A stretch of DNA of 64,000 nucleotides, taken from the NCBI RefSeq assembly GCF_963675165.1, contig NC_087382.1:6000315-6064314 (forward strand), given 5' to 3'. A model generated the notes under the pieces. That model was not told the origin of the DNA. It searched no databases and was given only the letters and a program-made list of their open reading frames with translations. The DNA comes from Halichondria panicea. Taxonomy: Eukaryota; Porifera; Demospongiae; Suberitida; Halichondriidae. This document shows, piece after piece, positions 46,823 to 58,110 of this stretch; position 1 is the first letter of the stretch, and each line of letters begins with the position of its first letter. The position numbers and the translations under genes are program-made.

Positions 46823-49800
46823 ACGTTGTTTGAGAGTGTGTGAAAGTATTATGCTCATAATAATTATGATGGAATGTTTATAATTCTGAGTTATGTCAGC
46901 TTGTGATTGGTGTGCACTGTCACATAAGGGATGCATATCATATACATAACAGGCAGTAAACGTACACTCGATCATGACCGACACAATCCCATTAAAAGTT
47001 CAAGCTACAGTAGGCCGCCCACGAGGTAAAGTTCATTTAAAGTCATACAAGTAGCACAATTACTGTACAGCATTGCACAGTTACAAGTGTTCAGATAATT
47101 AGGTAATGAGGAGCTATACATTCAGCCGGTAATTCAATTGGTGATATGTGTGGGAAGTAATGCAATAGTACTGAGAAACCACGAATGGTATGTGCATGCA
47201 TGTCAGATTACTCACCTGCCCTACTTCAAAGGTGCATTTGTAATAGCGTAATTACCCGACATGAAGTGTTGCGCTGCAGCTAGTACATGACGATGTACGT
47301 AGTATAATATAGGGTTGTTGAAAAATGGGCGTAGTATTTTGTAAGATTGTAATGTACATTTCATAAAAAAATTTGAGCCAAATGTTAAAGTTATGTACAT
47401 AGGCACTTCACTTCCACTTAGGCAGATCTACGGTTACAATTATCGTCACTACCTACTATGTGAGTTGGTGAACATGATAGTCTGGAATGCGTGGGAAATA
47501 GTCAGAATAAACATACCTAGGTAATCACCCGTGAAACGTTACTGACCACACTTTCAACATCTGTGGATCGATTGTTATGAGTTAGCCTGGGCTTTGTTTT
47601 GGTATATTTATAGCTAGAAAAATAAGTTATACATATTGCTAGAAACAAGCACGGTATACAATAATTATAAGCAATGCGCATATTATAAAAGTTTCCAAAG
47701 TACAATGAAACCTGTCTATTGTGGTTATCCTACATGTACCTGTACGTCACCCACCCTCTATAGTGCAGCCAAGTTAATGACCCCAAAGTCTCCATTATTA
47801 TTACAGCTAGCCACTTTTGGTCTGCCCAAAGGTGATCGCTACATGTACACACGTTTCACTATTACAATGAGAGGCACAAAAGCTAGGGCCCTAGCTATTC
47901 ATAAATGTACTGCACAAAGAGTAAAACGTAACGGACAATAAATAAAATGTAAACAACATCAGGTGTGATTACATGTGTTAGGTGATCTAGCACATGTTCG
48001 CATGTACCCCACACAAAGTACACCTGACTGAGGCTATGTATGACACAGGATATGGACACACACAATCACTTGTCTAGTTGAAACTTGATTACTGAGAGTG
48101 GCATGAGTTGAGAATGGGCAGTGACTGTCGATCCGTGTATTAGGACAGTGGCAAACACATGTATAGTATTTCAGTGGGTGGTCATTATAATACCAGTGAA
48201 GTGAAACCTGTCAATATGATTGTGCATGGCCACCCTTGGGCAGACAACGATGGCTCTAATAAAGAGGTGAGTGCAGAGGTGGCCTGCTACTCCAAACACA
48301 TGCTATTAGACTGACAGGTTCTCTTTTAATTACTAATTATGGGGAAGCCACAGTTATAGGCATGCAATCAAATTAGCCACATAGGTTTGGTAACAAGGAG
48401 ACCCATTCCGTGCCAGGCATTGTAATATAAAATGTAAGATTAGACCCACTGACACAAGCAGATATCACACTGACACACACACAAATGCGGAGAAAGTAAA
48501 TAAACATGAAGACCTTGAGTCATACTCTCTTTCCGTCATGGGTAAGTCAATCAAAACATCCTAGACTACAACCAGCAGCTACATGTATAATTATAGTTCA
48601 ATTCAAGGTTCTATTTTTCATGTTACAAATGTATGTATAAATGATCTCAACTTTCTGTAATTAAGGATATGTTAGAGTTACTGGGTCAATGCCAAAAGGT
48701 GTTCATCATGAAACAAGATAACGCAGAAAGTCCAATACCTTCCAATTGAACTCTACACTCTAACTATAGACAAGAGCTGCACTATACCACTGTAAGACTG
48801 GCTGACTGATGATATGCAATTACAAGAATATGATACATATGCAAAATACAGGGATCAAAGTCAGAATGTGTCATTTCGTACAACTGCCCCTCACATTGGT
48901 GAATGAGAATGGAATGCTATTTCGATTTGGGAATAAGGTGTTTCACTACAACAAATTGATGGGTATTAATTACCATCATGTATTTTTCACTAGGTATAAT
49001 TATAATTAGTACAATTTTTTTACATGTATATCGATCTCTCCACAAAAAGCATAAGAACTGTACAGTAACTGTATTGCATTTGCTATAATTATAGTATACG
49101 GGATTTCAAGACAGGCTTCCACACAACAAAGACCATGTTCAGGTAACAAGTTCATGTCATGTGGCCACACCAATCACACACAGCATAGAGCAGATGTTCC
49201 AACTCCAAACAAAAGCCATTTCCAAAAATCATTACTATTATTACAATGCCACCTTAATTAAGAGGGTACCTATTGTGACACATTAATTGTGGACAGAGGC
49301 TCAGCAATAAATTTATGATCGAGGGCTGAGTACAGATCAAGTGATATAAAACCCACATTTATCAGTATTTGTTTTATATTCTAAACTGTACGTATTAAAA
49401 GGAAAACCCATACTTATCAAAACAGCTAGCTAGTGGTGCAGAGTACATCCTCAAAGGAACCACTACCAAGTATTCAAGTAGGCACTCAAGTATAAACATG
49501 GAAGCTAACGTAACACTTTAACACTCGTTTTGTTCCCATGGCATTTATCGAGGTTAATCACACGTACACGTACATCACTTTATGGCCTCCCAAAGTCAGT
49601 GGCTTCAAGAACCCCATTGTACGTACCAGGAACTCGGTGTGCATTAAAGGATTGATGTACACTGTACCAATTTAACATGTTATTAACTGTGTAGTTCAAC
49701 AGTGCAGCAAAAGAAATGTTCATGCAGATACTAAAATTGTCTGCATTTAGAGGCTCCACCGGTACCAATCAGCAGCTTTGTAAGTAAATCAGTTAAGAGG

Positions 49801-51410
49801 CTGTCAAGTGTTAAAGCTCTTGGCAGGTACTTAAAGACCAACTTGTAAATGTGCAGTATTAACACGGACACTGGAAATTAACACCTGTGTGCAGGATACT
49901 GATACTCCATGGATAATTAATCTCTCTATTCGTCTGACAACCATTGACAGCAAAAATGGGCATTCATTAAACGATTCACATGATACCTGACATGCCTAAC
50001 ATAGCTTGGAGACCAGCTGGGAGTTTGTATAGCGCTACTATCATAGACCATAGAGCATTGACAACATTGTTACAGAGTACCCAAAAAGAATCCAAACATC
50101 TTTCGAAACTTGCACAGAGTAAAAATGTATGGCAATAGAAACTATGTAACGCCGCGTAAGGACTGACAATTCTAGTTAGTTGACTGGTCGGCAGTGCCTA
50201 TTCTAAAATAGTCGACATTAGGGTACCTAGCCTTGAGAACTACAAGTAGGAGTGGTGGGTTGAGATGTTAAAGATGTTTTACAACAGTTGTCCTCTGAAA
50301 CTCTCCCAACATGTTAGCATAATTCATGTACACATGCATAGATCTATCAATGTGCACGTATATAAGGGAGTAATTGATGATACTAAAAGACGTTGAACAA
50401 TTACAGATGTATTCTGATCATTTGAGAGGTGTATAGATTAAAGGACATCTATACAACAGCACACAAACATTACATGCACATTGTATGCACAAGAATACAT
50501 TGCATGTACAGTGTAACACAGTAAGTTACCTGCATGTACATGTACCGAAAATTGAAGCTAGATTGTGATAACATTAAATTGCACTGTACATGTAATACAA
50601 TTGGCTTCAAATAATGAAGCACTTAGAATCTTAATAAAACTTTCCATTATAAATGTCAGTTTTCAATTTTGTGTTTGTTTCGGACAGCTAAAAAAAGCAG
50701 AGCAGCTTTCAAAACAAACAAACTTGGACAGAATGTAAACAAAATTAATGTTTGAGCTAAGAGAAGCAGCTTCTATTGTGAGGAAAAACAGAGAGATGGT
50801 AGTAGTATTGTAACCTAGCAAACATTGTACAGAGGTGTCAGCAACCACGTAAAACTGGAACTATTTTTGTACATGTAAACATCAAAATAAGAGATTTGGT
50901 TTAATGTGACTATTCTGATAGGGTAACCATGACATTCATTGTTAGCATAATATTATCTCTTCAACCCAGATTCCATGATTGTGCACAAAACAAACACGAG
51001 AATAACATACAAACTGTAACCACTTTCAGCTTTCTACTATTTTCAAAATTGCACAACCATTACATCTATCACTAACCTGACAGATAGATTCCATTGGCTG
51101 TCACGTCAGGATTGGACACGGTAAGTGTCTGTCGTCCGGGTGACCCACACGAACTTGACACGGATCTCGAAGCAGATCTTGAGCCATCTTCCCCAGAAAC
51201 AGAATTCACAACTAGTCTCTGTCTGTGGTATCCATTCTGCTCTGTAGTAGAGGTAGTAGCAGTGTCTAAATTAGTTTCCTCTTCGAACACTTCTTCCAGA
51301 GAGCCTAGAGTATCCTCTGACCGTACTTTGAAGGAGAGTTGAGGTGATCTTTGAGGATTATCGAATACGTTGTCCATCCACACAGGTACTCTGCCGTAGT
51401 CAATGGCCAT
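40947..51410 (-). CDS. CDK14: PFTAIRE-type cyclin-dependent kinase
   Basis: Twelve exons join in frame: 51410-51077, 46728-46514, 45998-45843, 44848-44677, 44321-44227, 43832-43646, 42687-42567, 42255-42162, 41970-41907, 41850-41802, 41590-41469 and 40990-40947, 550 residues. The kinase domain shows the glycine loop GEGSYATVY (253-261), ATP lysine K275, and the cyclin-binding helix PFTAIRE (286-292). It also shows HRDLKPQN (365-372, catalytic D367), DFG (385-387) and [18 protein letters not shown] defines the CDK14/CDK15 group, which binds cyclin Y and works at the membrane in Wnt-linked signalling. The 235-residue N-terminal part is basic and serine-rich ([14 protein letters not shown]), as in the PCTAIRE/PFTAIRE families. 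All catalytic residues are present. The symbol marks the family; CDK14 versus CDK15 is not settled. Confidence 0.93.
43391..43587. mobile_element. TACCGTATA-family MITE, copy 5 (complete)
   Basis: TACCGTATAGCGGGTAATTA at the left and AATTACCCGCTGTACGGTA at the right form the cleanest inverted ends in the window. The interior is built of CGTGGTT/AACCACG words. It sits in an intron of the kinase gene. Confidence 0.7.
44331..44394 (-). repeat. CA microsatellite at a kinase-gene 3' splice site
   Basis: TG repeats on the plus strand read as (CA)n on the transcribed strand and run into the GCACAG acceptor of exon 5. Confidence 0.85.
46731..46822 (-). repeat. CA microsatellite at a kinase-gene 3' splice site
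   Basis: A TG-rich tract on the plus strand reads as (CA)n on the sense strand and ends directly in the acceptor CACACAG of exon 2. Histidine-threonine open frames across it are artefacts. Confidence 0.85.
46829..51076 (-). other. large first intron of the PFTAIRE kinase gene
   Basis: About 4.2 kb with no supported exon. Exon 1 ends in phase 1 and exon 2 starts with CC, restoring an alanine codon, so no exon is required in between. It has many TGTACATGTA words but no obvious element. Confidence 0.5.
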
Positions 51411-51637
51411 CACCCGCTATATAAAACTGCTTGCAAAGCTACTCTCTTGGTAGCGCTAATAGTTGGGAGCTCAGCTATAAACAGACTATGAATATTGTGC
51501 TAAATAGCTCAGCTAGTTAGACACTACATATACAAATGCACTTCATGTGTGAACTCAGAATGGAAGAGATCGTTACATTACAAATTGAAAAAACCGGCAC
51601 AAAGACAGTAATTAATTAAAGCAAATTTTCTGGCACA

Positions 51638-54600
51638 CTATTGTAAAGTTTGTTCAGGTGCTCCCTTGAAGTAGGAATATATAAACGCTCTAGATATGCA
51701 CACTAAATGTTCCAAGTCTTCAACTTCATTTTCTAATCCAGACATGAATTTTTTCTGAGCAATAACGAGTTTTTGCATCAATTCTCTGTGTTGAAAATCG
51801 AGAGCTTCTTTAACAAACATTTCCATTTTCTCTTTCTTTAAACAAATCTCATCTTGTTCTTTCTTGCGAATATTTTCAGAAAATTCTTGTCCGAGAAAAT
51901 ATGACATGTAAGCAAAGTCTACTTCATCCCAAACTTGAATGATTCTGTAGTGGTCTTCAAGCATGCCTTCATAGTATAGGTCGTGGTTATGCCTGTAGAA
52001 TGTATGTGCCAAGTGGATTGGCATGAGGGACTAGTAATGCCACGAAATATGGTTATGATACTGCAGACATGCCCTCATGCATCATTAAAAGACATGCACT
52101 CAGAGTGGGATAGTTATGTGTAAACAATAATAAATTATTAAGGATAATATCTACATAGTTACTGGTAGTTGAGAGAGTAATAAAGACAACTTAAAACAAG
52201 TTCAATTTTTTTCTCTCCATGCACTGCGAGTAAAAAAAAAGGTCTGTAGCCACATGCAAGCTATACACTATAGAACGTAGAACGTGTAAAATACTTCACT
52301 ATACAAGGGACAAAAGTTCATAACCACACCCCTCACCTCTCGTCCGCTTCCCTTTTCAGTTTCTCCAGATGTTTGCCTCTCTCCTGTTCCAATCTCTTTG
52401 CCTTGAAAGCTCTCTCCTCATCCAGCACTTGCTGTCTCTCAGCCTCAGCTTCTTGGGCATGTCTTTCAGCCTAGGGGGGGAACACGTGCCAACAGACATC
52501 ATAAAGTGCATTCTATAATTATAACTATAGTCATGCACAGTAACAATGGAACCTACAAAAGGGACACTTTTAGGAAGTGTATACGTATAGAAAGACAGTA
52601 ACTGTCTTTCTAAACTTCCTAAAAGTGTGTCATGAGGTGCATAACCGTATCTCGGGGAGTTTAATTGCAGGGGTTACAATTTCTACACACAAAAAAACAC
52701 ACTTAACAAATGCATTCAACACATGAATTTCAAAGTAGGTATTTCAAAGTAGAATCGTATAGACAGCCAAACTGCATGATGACATACCTCAGCCAGCTGC
52801 TGCCTTCTCATTCTAATGGCATCACGGGTATCTAAACTCTGCTCCAACTCATCCCTCAATCCCCTCGCCCTCTCCTCTCTCTCTCTGTCTAGTCTCTCCC
52901 TCTCAATGGAAATCTCCTCTTGCGTCGATGAGTCTGGTGTTTTGTCAGCCTCCTCTTCTGTCAGGATGAAGAGGTGTTTCGACCCATTGCGACTAACCCC
53001 CCTCTGTCTGGTTTGTATTTTGGAGGGCTGTTCAGTAGTTTCTGGGGTAGAGGGACGGGATATACTCATCTCAGGCGGATTCACGGATTTCTATTGAGTG
53101 GAAATGGCATTTGAAAAGGGAAAAAGAACATGATGCTCTATAGAAGAATAGCAAATTTTGGCAGTGACTCGTGAATTTTGATTTAATATTGTCGTAGCAT
53201 GCAAATTAGACTCAACGTACCAGAAAGTCTTCTGTCAGTAATCGAATATCGTTGAGCTCACTCTGACAATCCAACACCACCTGCGGTCGCTGTGGACTGG
53301 ACACACCCGACAACAACTCTCTGCTCCTAGCTACACCACTTGCCATAGAGCTATGTACTCGACTGGCACTATTACCAGAGTACGATAACTGAATTTTGGC
53401 AGCGGCTGATTGAATTGCTCGTGAATGAATTGCAGAATTTTTCGTTCGACGAAGTTTTGAGGAAATGGACACATGCCGTGTTGAAATTGACATATTTGAT
53501 TGGGAAATATCATCACCGGCCTTACTCGTTTCGTCTGTTTCTTCACTACTAGTTGAGAGTTGCTTATCTACCATTCTCTCTGCAGGGAAACTTACATGTA
53601 CTTTGTTTTGGATTTTTCTGCCATCAGTAACCTTGCGAGTTTTGGTGGTGGTGGGAGAGAGTAGAGACTCTCTTTGTTCGGGTTCTGGATTCATAAACAT
53701 ACTTTCTTTCAGATCTTCTTTTACTGATAGAAGGACATTGTTTTCAAGTTTTGACATCCCCTGTTTCATTCGATCAAGTTTCGGCTGATTCAGAGAAGAT
53801 TGGCCATCACCTGTATCAAGAAGTAGGTAACTAAGCAGAAACACTTAATGAGCGATGTAATACCATAATTATATAGTAGGTCACTTTCGTTGGTGCATAT
53901 TTTTTATGGCTATGCCACGTTAAATTTACTTTAAATATTCGTATGTACAGCTCAGAACGGTGACATAGAACCTCCTATTGTGCTTTAATAATTTACAGAT
54001 GTTACTCCATCTGCTCTCCTATACAACATGAAAATACAAAAATCTACATTTAACTAACAATAATGTATTGCATGCATACCTGTTGAATTCCCAGTGCTAC
54101 GGGAGCTATGTACTTTAATAAGTGGAGAATCATTGTAGAAGCCACTCAAATCTTCTGAAGCCAGGAGAGGCTGTTCGCTATCCAGTTCAGTTGAGGCGTT
54201 TGAAGTTCGACTGTTTTCAGAGCCACTCTTGGTTTGTACACGATTCTCTGAAGGTTCTTGCGAAGGTTGTGTGTAGAAGCCAGTCAAATCTTCTGAAGCC
54301 AGGAGAGGCTGTCCACTATCCAGTTCAGTTGAGGCGTTTGAAGCTCGACTGTTTTCAGAGGCACTCTTGGGTTGTAAAAAGAGGCTGTCACGATTCTCTG
54401 AAGGTTCTTGTGAACATTGTGTGTAGAAACCAATTAAATCTTTTAAATCCAAGACAGGCTTTTCGCTATCCAGTTCAGTTAAGGCGTTCGGAGCTCGACT
54501 GTTTTCAGAGTCACTCTTGAAATTGGTGTGTAAAGAAGAAAAGTCAATACCATCACGATTCTCTGGTGGAGGTGTGTCCAGAGCAGATCGTATCTCATTC

Positions 54601-57257
54601 ACTATGAACTGTACCTCAGCTATATCCACTGAGCTCACGTTGTCCCCATTGGCAGCTGTAGAATTAGGAAAAAGAGTAAATTTGCATAATTATGGAAAGT
54701 ATATCCATGGAAGAGTTGCATGCAAAATTGTTAGCTTAAATGTAATAAAATTTCCAACATGTAGAGTTCATGGCACAATTCAATTCTTCATAATAACAAG
54801 AACAATTCCAGTTGCACAATCACGAACAGGCATTTCACTATCTTCAATCAATACACAGTCACACTCTTGAATAGTTCTTGTCCACAGTGACACATCATAT
54901 CTGTCTGCATTAACTGTCCCGACATAGTAGCATCCAGGCTTGAGAACTCGGAGAATATTCGGGAGGCAGTCTACATCACACTGTCCCTTTCCAAACACAC
55001 CAGCACACACTATGCTGTCGAAACTGTCAGCATTGTAGGGTAGCTCAATGTTGAGATCAATCACTAGCAGGTCGGTATATATTCCCTTCATCTTTGCTTC
55101 TTCGAGCATCTTCTCGCTGACATCACCGCCATAAAGTTGGATAGAATCAGGGGAGCAAGCAGAAACCACTGATTCTCCAACGAGGCCTGTTCCACAACCA
55201 GCATCAAGAATCTTATGCTTCGTCGTTTCATTTCGAGTCACAAGATATTTATGGTAGCTTTGCCACTTTATAGTTACACTGGTATGAGCTTTGTAGCCTA
55301 GGGAGTCCAGGATGTCAGCCTCATAGTGTCTAGCCCACTCGTTGTAGCTGGTAGAGCCTCCATGCTTTAAGGTGAGGGCCAAGAAATGCCTTGCTCTCTC
55401 ACGCTCTGTTGTGTCTTTTAGTATGCTTTTAACAGCCATATCTGATCCGTACTGTAGAGACCGCGGTAGCTTTTATATAGAGACTACATGTACTATAATA
55501 GACCATGGGCCGGGGAGGTCCGACAGGCGGTGCAGCTCAAGAAATTAGCCTCTGATCAAAAACATACGACGTGGGCGGATAATTATTGTTCCTGAGCTGC
55601 ACCGCAATAATTGGAACAGGTTGTTTTTTACTAATACAATGCGTAGGTGGAGCCTGTGGGCAATACACCCACGCAATCATGATGCTACCGTATACATGTA
55701 GTGATCAGTCTTATGCTGTGACTTACATCATAGATACTAGTATCTATGCACTTAGATGGAGACACTAAAAAGCACTATAGGGTCTAATACAAATGGGAGG
55801 CATTTCACTACAATATGAATGCTATTAGTGTTCTATTATAGACTTAGTATGATACACTATTTACCTGACTCAGCCATTGTTTGCAGTCGTCTCCGACTCT
55901 CCATCGACATTGCCACATCCAAACGCAGCAGGTGCTTGAGCTGATGTCCAAAGATAACCAGATCAGGATAACGATATCGAGTGGGTGGCTTCGTCCTCAC
56001 AAAATCCTCACTTGGCTTGTTCCTGAAAGACGGTCGCCAAGTTTGAAGGTGATCTTTCACAGTATGAAAAGATGGAAGTGCAGTGAATTGGTCATCAGGC
56101 AAACTGTAGGTGGATAATTTAGGAATTTTGTCGTAATACGGTAGAGTATAGTGTAATGATTGGCTCAGATGATTTTTTGGGTTCAGATATCTAGGCAGTG
56201 ACACTGAAGCATTCAAGTTGACAACAGTGAGTTTAGAACATTTTTCTGGATTTCTTATCGTGCTGCTTAAATTTTCTGACGCTTGCAGTATTTTAATCCA
56301 CTCGCAAGTTAGCTCCAGTAATTGTAAATGCCTAGAGATTTCTGTTTTGCACTTTCTAGTTGAGTAATCTTGCAGAGTCTCACACTCAATCGTAACCTTT
56401 GGTAGTGATATTTGATTGCATGCATTATCGCCTTCTAAAGATAGCGCTGATTTATAGTGTTGTGGATGCAACATTTTCCCTTGCAGTGAATTCACTGGCT
56501 GCAGTTTGTTCTCTGCCGCCTTGCTGTGTGCACTGACGTCTTCACTAGATTTTTCCACAAGGTGAGAAGAAGTGTAGTTATTGTTTGGCTCAAAATCGAA
56601 AGCAACTACTTGGTTAACTAATGGAATGTTAGGGTGTATTTTTCTGAGACCTGATCTACTGCGAGAGTATGTCCAGTCAGTGTTTGGGTCAGTGGCATGA
56701 GTAGTACGGAGGTTATCGCTATGTTTAGTGTGGTCGTGATGACCATGGTGAGAGAATTTGCTTGTACCACCAGCTAGCATTGAAGTGTTGTGGTGGTATG
56801 GGTTGACTTGTCTGAACATAGGTGAATCCGTAAGTACTGTGTGACTGTCCTCAGTTGCTTTATGGTTTTGGGTTAAAAGTTTCCCATGGGTTTTTATAAC
56901 AGCAAGTTTCAAATGTGACTTTACTTTCTCAAATTTCGTTTGTTTCACACTGTACTCTTTCCTCGGTATATCCCACCATTGTTGAGTGTGAGCATCGCTA
57001 CTTCTCTTGTGTTGTGCATTTGTAGATTGAGGTAACTTTGTAACTTGTAGGGGTGGTAGTGACTTTGATAGTTGCCCTTTCAGTGAACGGTTCTTTGATA
57101 TTGGAGTAGCTCCTGTCGGCTCTTCTGTGCATGTCCTCTTGTGTGGTGCTAAGAGTTTTGCTTTGAGCGAGTTGTTAGGATGAAAATTTCCAAACAATGC
57201 GTTTCTGTGATAGCCCTGAGGGTTTGCTGGATTGATGTACGATCCACTTGCAGCCAT
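51638..57257 (-). CDS. large coiled-coil protein, family unknown
   Basis: The exons are 57257-55865, 54655-54080, 53810-53221, 53090-52788, 52470-52337 and probably 52030-51638. The first five join in frame (about 998 residues). The product begins MAASGSYINPANPQG and has a long low-complexity N-terminal part. Exon 2 holds three imperfect repeats containing SENSR-x-xNA-TELDS and DL-GFYT. Then comes a strongly charged coiled coil (ERERLDREREERARGLRDEL, then AERHAQEAEAERQQ). The last block adds HTFYRHNHDLYYEGML, VWDEVDFAYMSYFLGQEF and more helix. The splice into this last block does not keep frame: two bases are left over from exon 5, and the acceptor before TCCCTCATG needs none. A small exon is missing from my model, or the last block has a frame error or is separate. 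Cytoskeletal or ciliary function would be a guess. Confidence 0.7.
54780..55439 (-). CDS. METTL27: METTL27-like SAM-dependent methyltransferase
   Basis: An intact intronless frame of 219 residues. A conserved N-terminal block (SYNEWARHYEADILDSLGY) resembles the Y-D-x-W-A-x-x-Y-D start of METTL27 (WBSCR27). Class I motif I is ILDAGCGTGLVGE. The acidic motif II region is LYGGDVSEKMLEEAK, and FDSIVCAGVF with LPNILRVLKPGCYYVGTV form motifs III-IV and post-motif. It should bind S-adenosylmethionine; the methyl acceptor is unknown. It lies wholly inside the first intron of the coiled-coil gene, on the same strand. A TATATAAAA box lies on its own strand 32 bp upstream of the ATG, which argues for separate transcription. 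Confidence 0.85.
   Translation of the reverse strand: MAVKSILKDTTERERARHFLALTLKHGGSTSYNEWARHYEADILDSLGYKAHTSVTIKWQSYHKYLVTRNETTKHKILDAGCGTGLVGESVVSACSPDSIQLYGGDVSEKMLEEAKMKGIYTDLLVIDLNIELPYNADSFDSIVCAGVFGKGQCDVDCLPNILRVLKPGCYYVGTVNADRYDVSLWTRTIQECDCVLIEDSEMPVRDCATGIVLVIMKN
55471..55479 (-). promoter_or_regulatory. possible TATA box of the nested methyltransferase
   Basis: The minus strand reads TATATAAAA about 32 bp before the ATG at 55439. The short distance would give a very short leader. It is a suggestion only. Confidence 0.3.
55524..55605. repeat. 13-bp inverted repeat GCGGTGCAGCTCA
   Basis: GCGGTGCAGCTCA (55524-55536) and TGAGCTGCACCGC (55593-55605) could form a hairpin with a 56-bp loop, upstream of the methyltransferase. 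Confidence 0.5.
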
Positions 57258-57717
57258 TGGTACGTGTGCTTTGATGGTATCTATTTATAATTGGTGTGAT
57301 GACTAACTTTATTTAGAACTAGTATACTGCTTCTAAAATGTGGTGTGAAAGAATTGTCATATCTCCATGGTAAAATTAACAGCTCTATAATTATACATCC
57401 GGGTGTTTATAGAGAACGTGCAAATCAGTGATAGTTGTTGTATTGTTTACACCTTTTGATGAGGTACGTGTTATAATTTTTATGTCAGTATGATATAAAA
57501 AGTGCTTAGTCACTCTGTTTGTTATTCTGAATCCATGCATTGTTAAAATTTCAATACAAAAAATCCCTGTACAGTTTCGTGAGCTCGCTAGCCTTGGATC
57601 TCACTTTCTATAAAATAGCAATGATACGCCCTTTCACGTAAAGTTTACTATAACCACGAGGTGTGTGCATTTTTTAGAAGCAAGACTCGAGCTCGAGACA
57701 TTCTACTCAAGCTCACA
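57258..57717. other. divergent spacer between coiled-coil gene and YJU2 relic
   Basis: It holds the presumed 5' region of the minus-strand gene. No clear core promoter or other gene is visible. Confidence 0.35.
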
Positions 57718-58110
57718 ATGGGCGAAAGAATAAGTATTACCCTCCAGACTTTGATCGTGTAATATAGGTTTTGAGTAATTATGTAATTGAGACAAGAGCG
57801 TTTTGTACCCTGCAAGCAGAGCATCTGGAAGAAAAGGAGGAGAATGAGGCTCTCGAAAACAGGGCCAAAGAGCTAGTCACGAAGAGAAATGGATGTCATA
57901 GATGCTCTGGAAGATATTCTACATACGAATGCCCACAAAGCTATCGCCGATGAACTTCTAATTGAGCCAGAGAAACAAGAGCTGACCCGACAGGAGAAAG
58001 AAGATCAGGATTTGATCAAGAAGATATTCTTTCGCAGTGGCATAAACAGACCGGACGATGAGGAAGAACCACCGCCTGCAAAGATGGCTAAGATTGCCTC
58101 ACCGTCTTAG
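57718..58110 (+). pseudogene. YJU2: intronless YJU2/CWC16 splicing-factor pseudogene
   Basis: The start MGER, followed in another frame by NKYYPPDFDR, is the hallmark N-terminus of CWC16-family splicing factors. The next recognisable piece is NYVIETRAFCTLQAEHLEEKE, then ENRAKELVTKR (57768-57890). The rest, EMDVIDALEDILHTNAHKA to PPPAKMAKIASPS and a TAG, is in the next frame. The roughly 100 residues between the N-terminus and NYVIET, which hold the zinc-binding CxxC pairs, are missing. An in-frame stop follows DFDRVI, and a frame shift lies near 57887. No introns interrupt it, and an A-rich stretch follows at 58138. It is best read as a decayed processed copy that cannot act in splicing. Confidence 0.75.

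Noticed and set aside
46445..46984. Long minus-strand frame with threonine-histidine repeats
   Set aside because: It is exon 2 of the kinase gene extended artificially through the CA microsatellite of the preceding intron.
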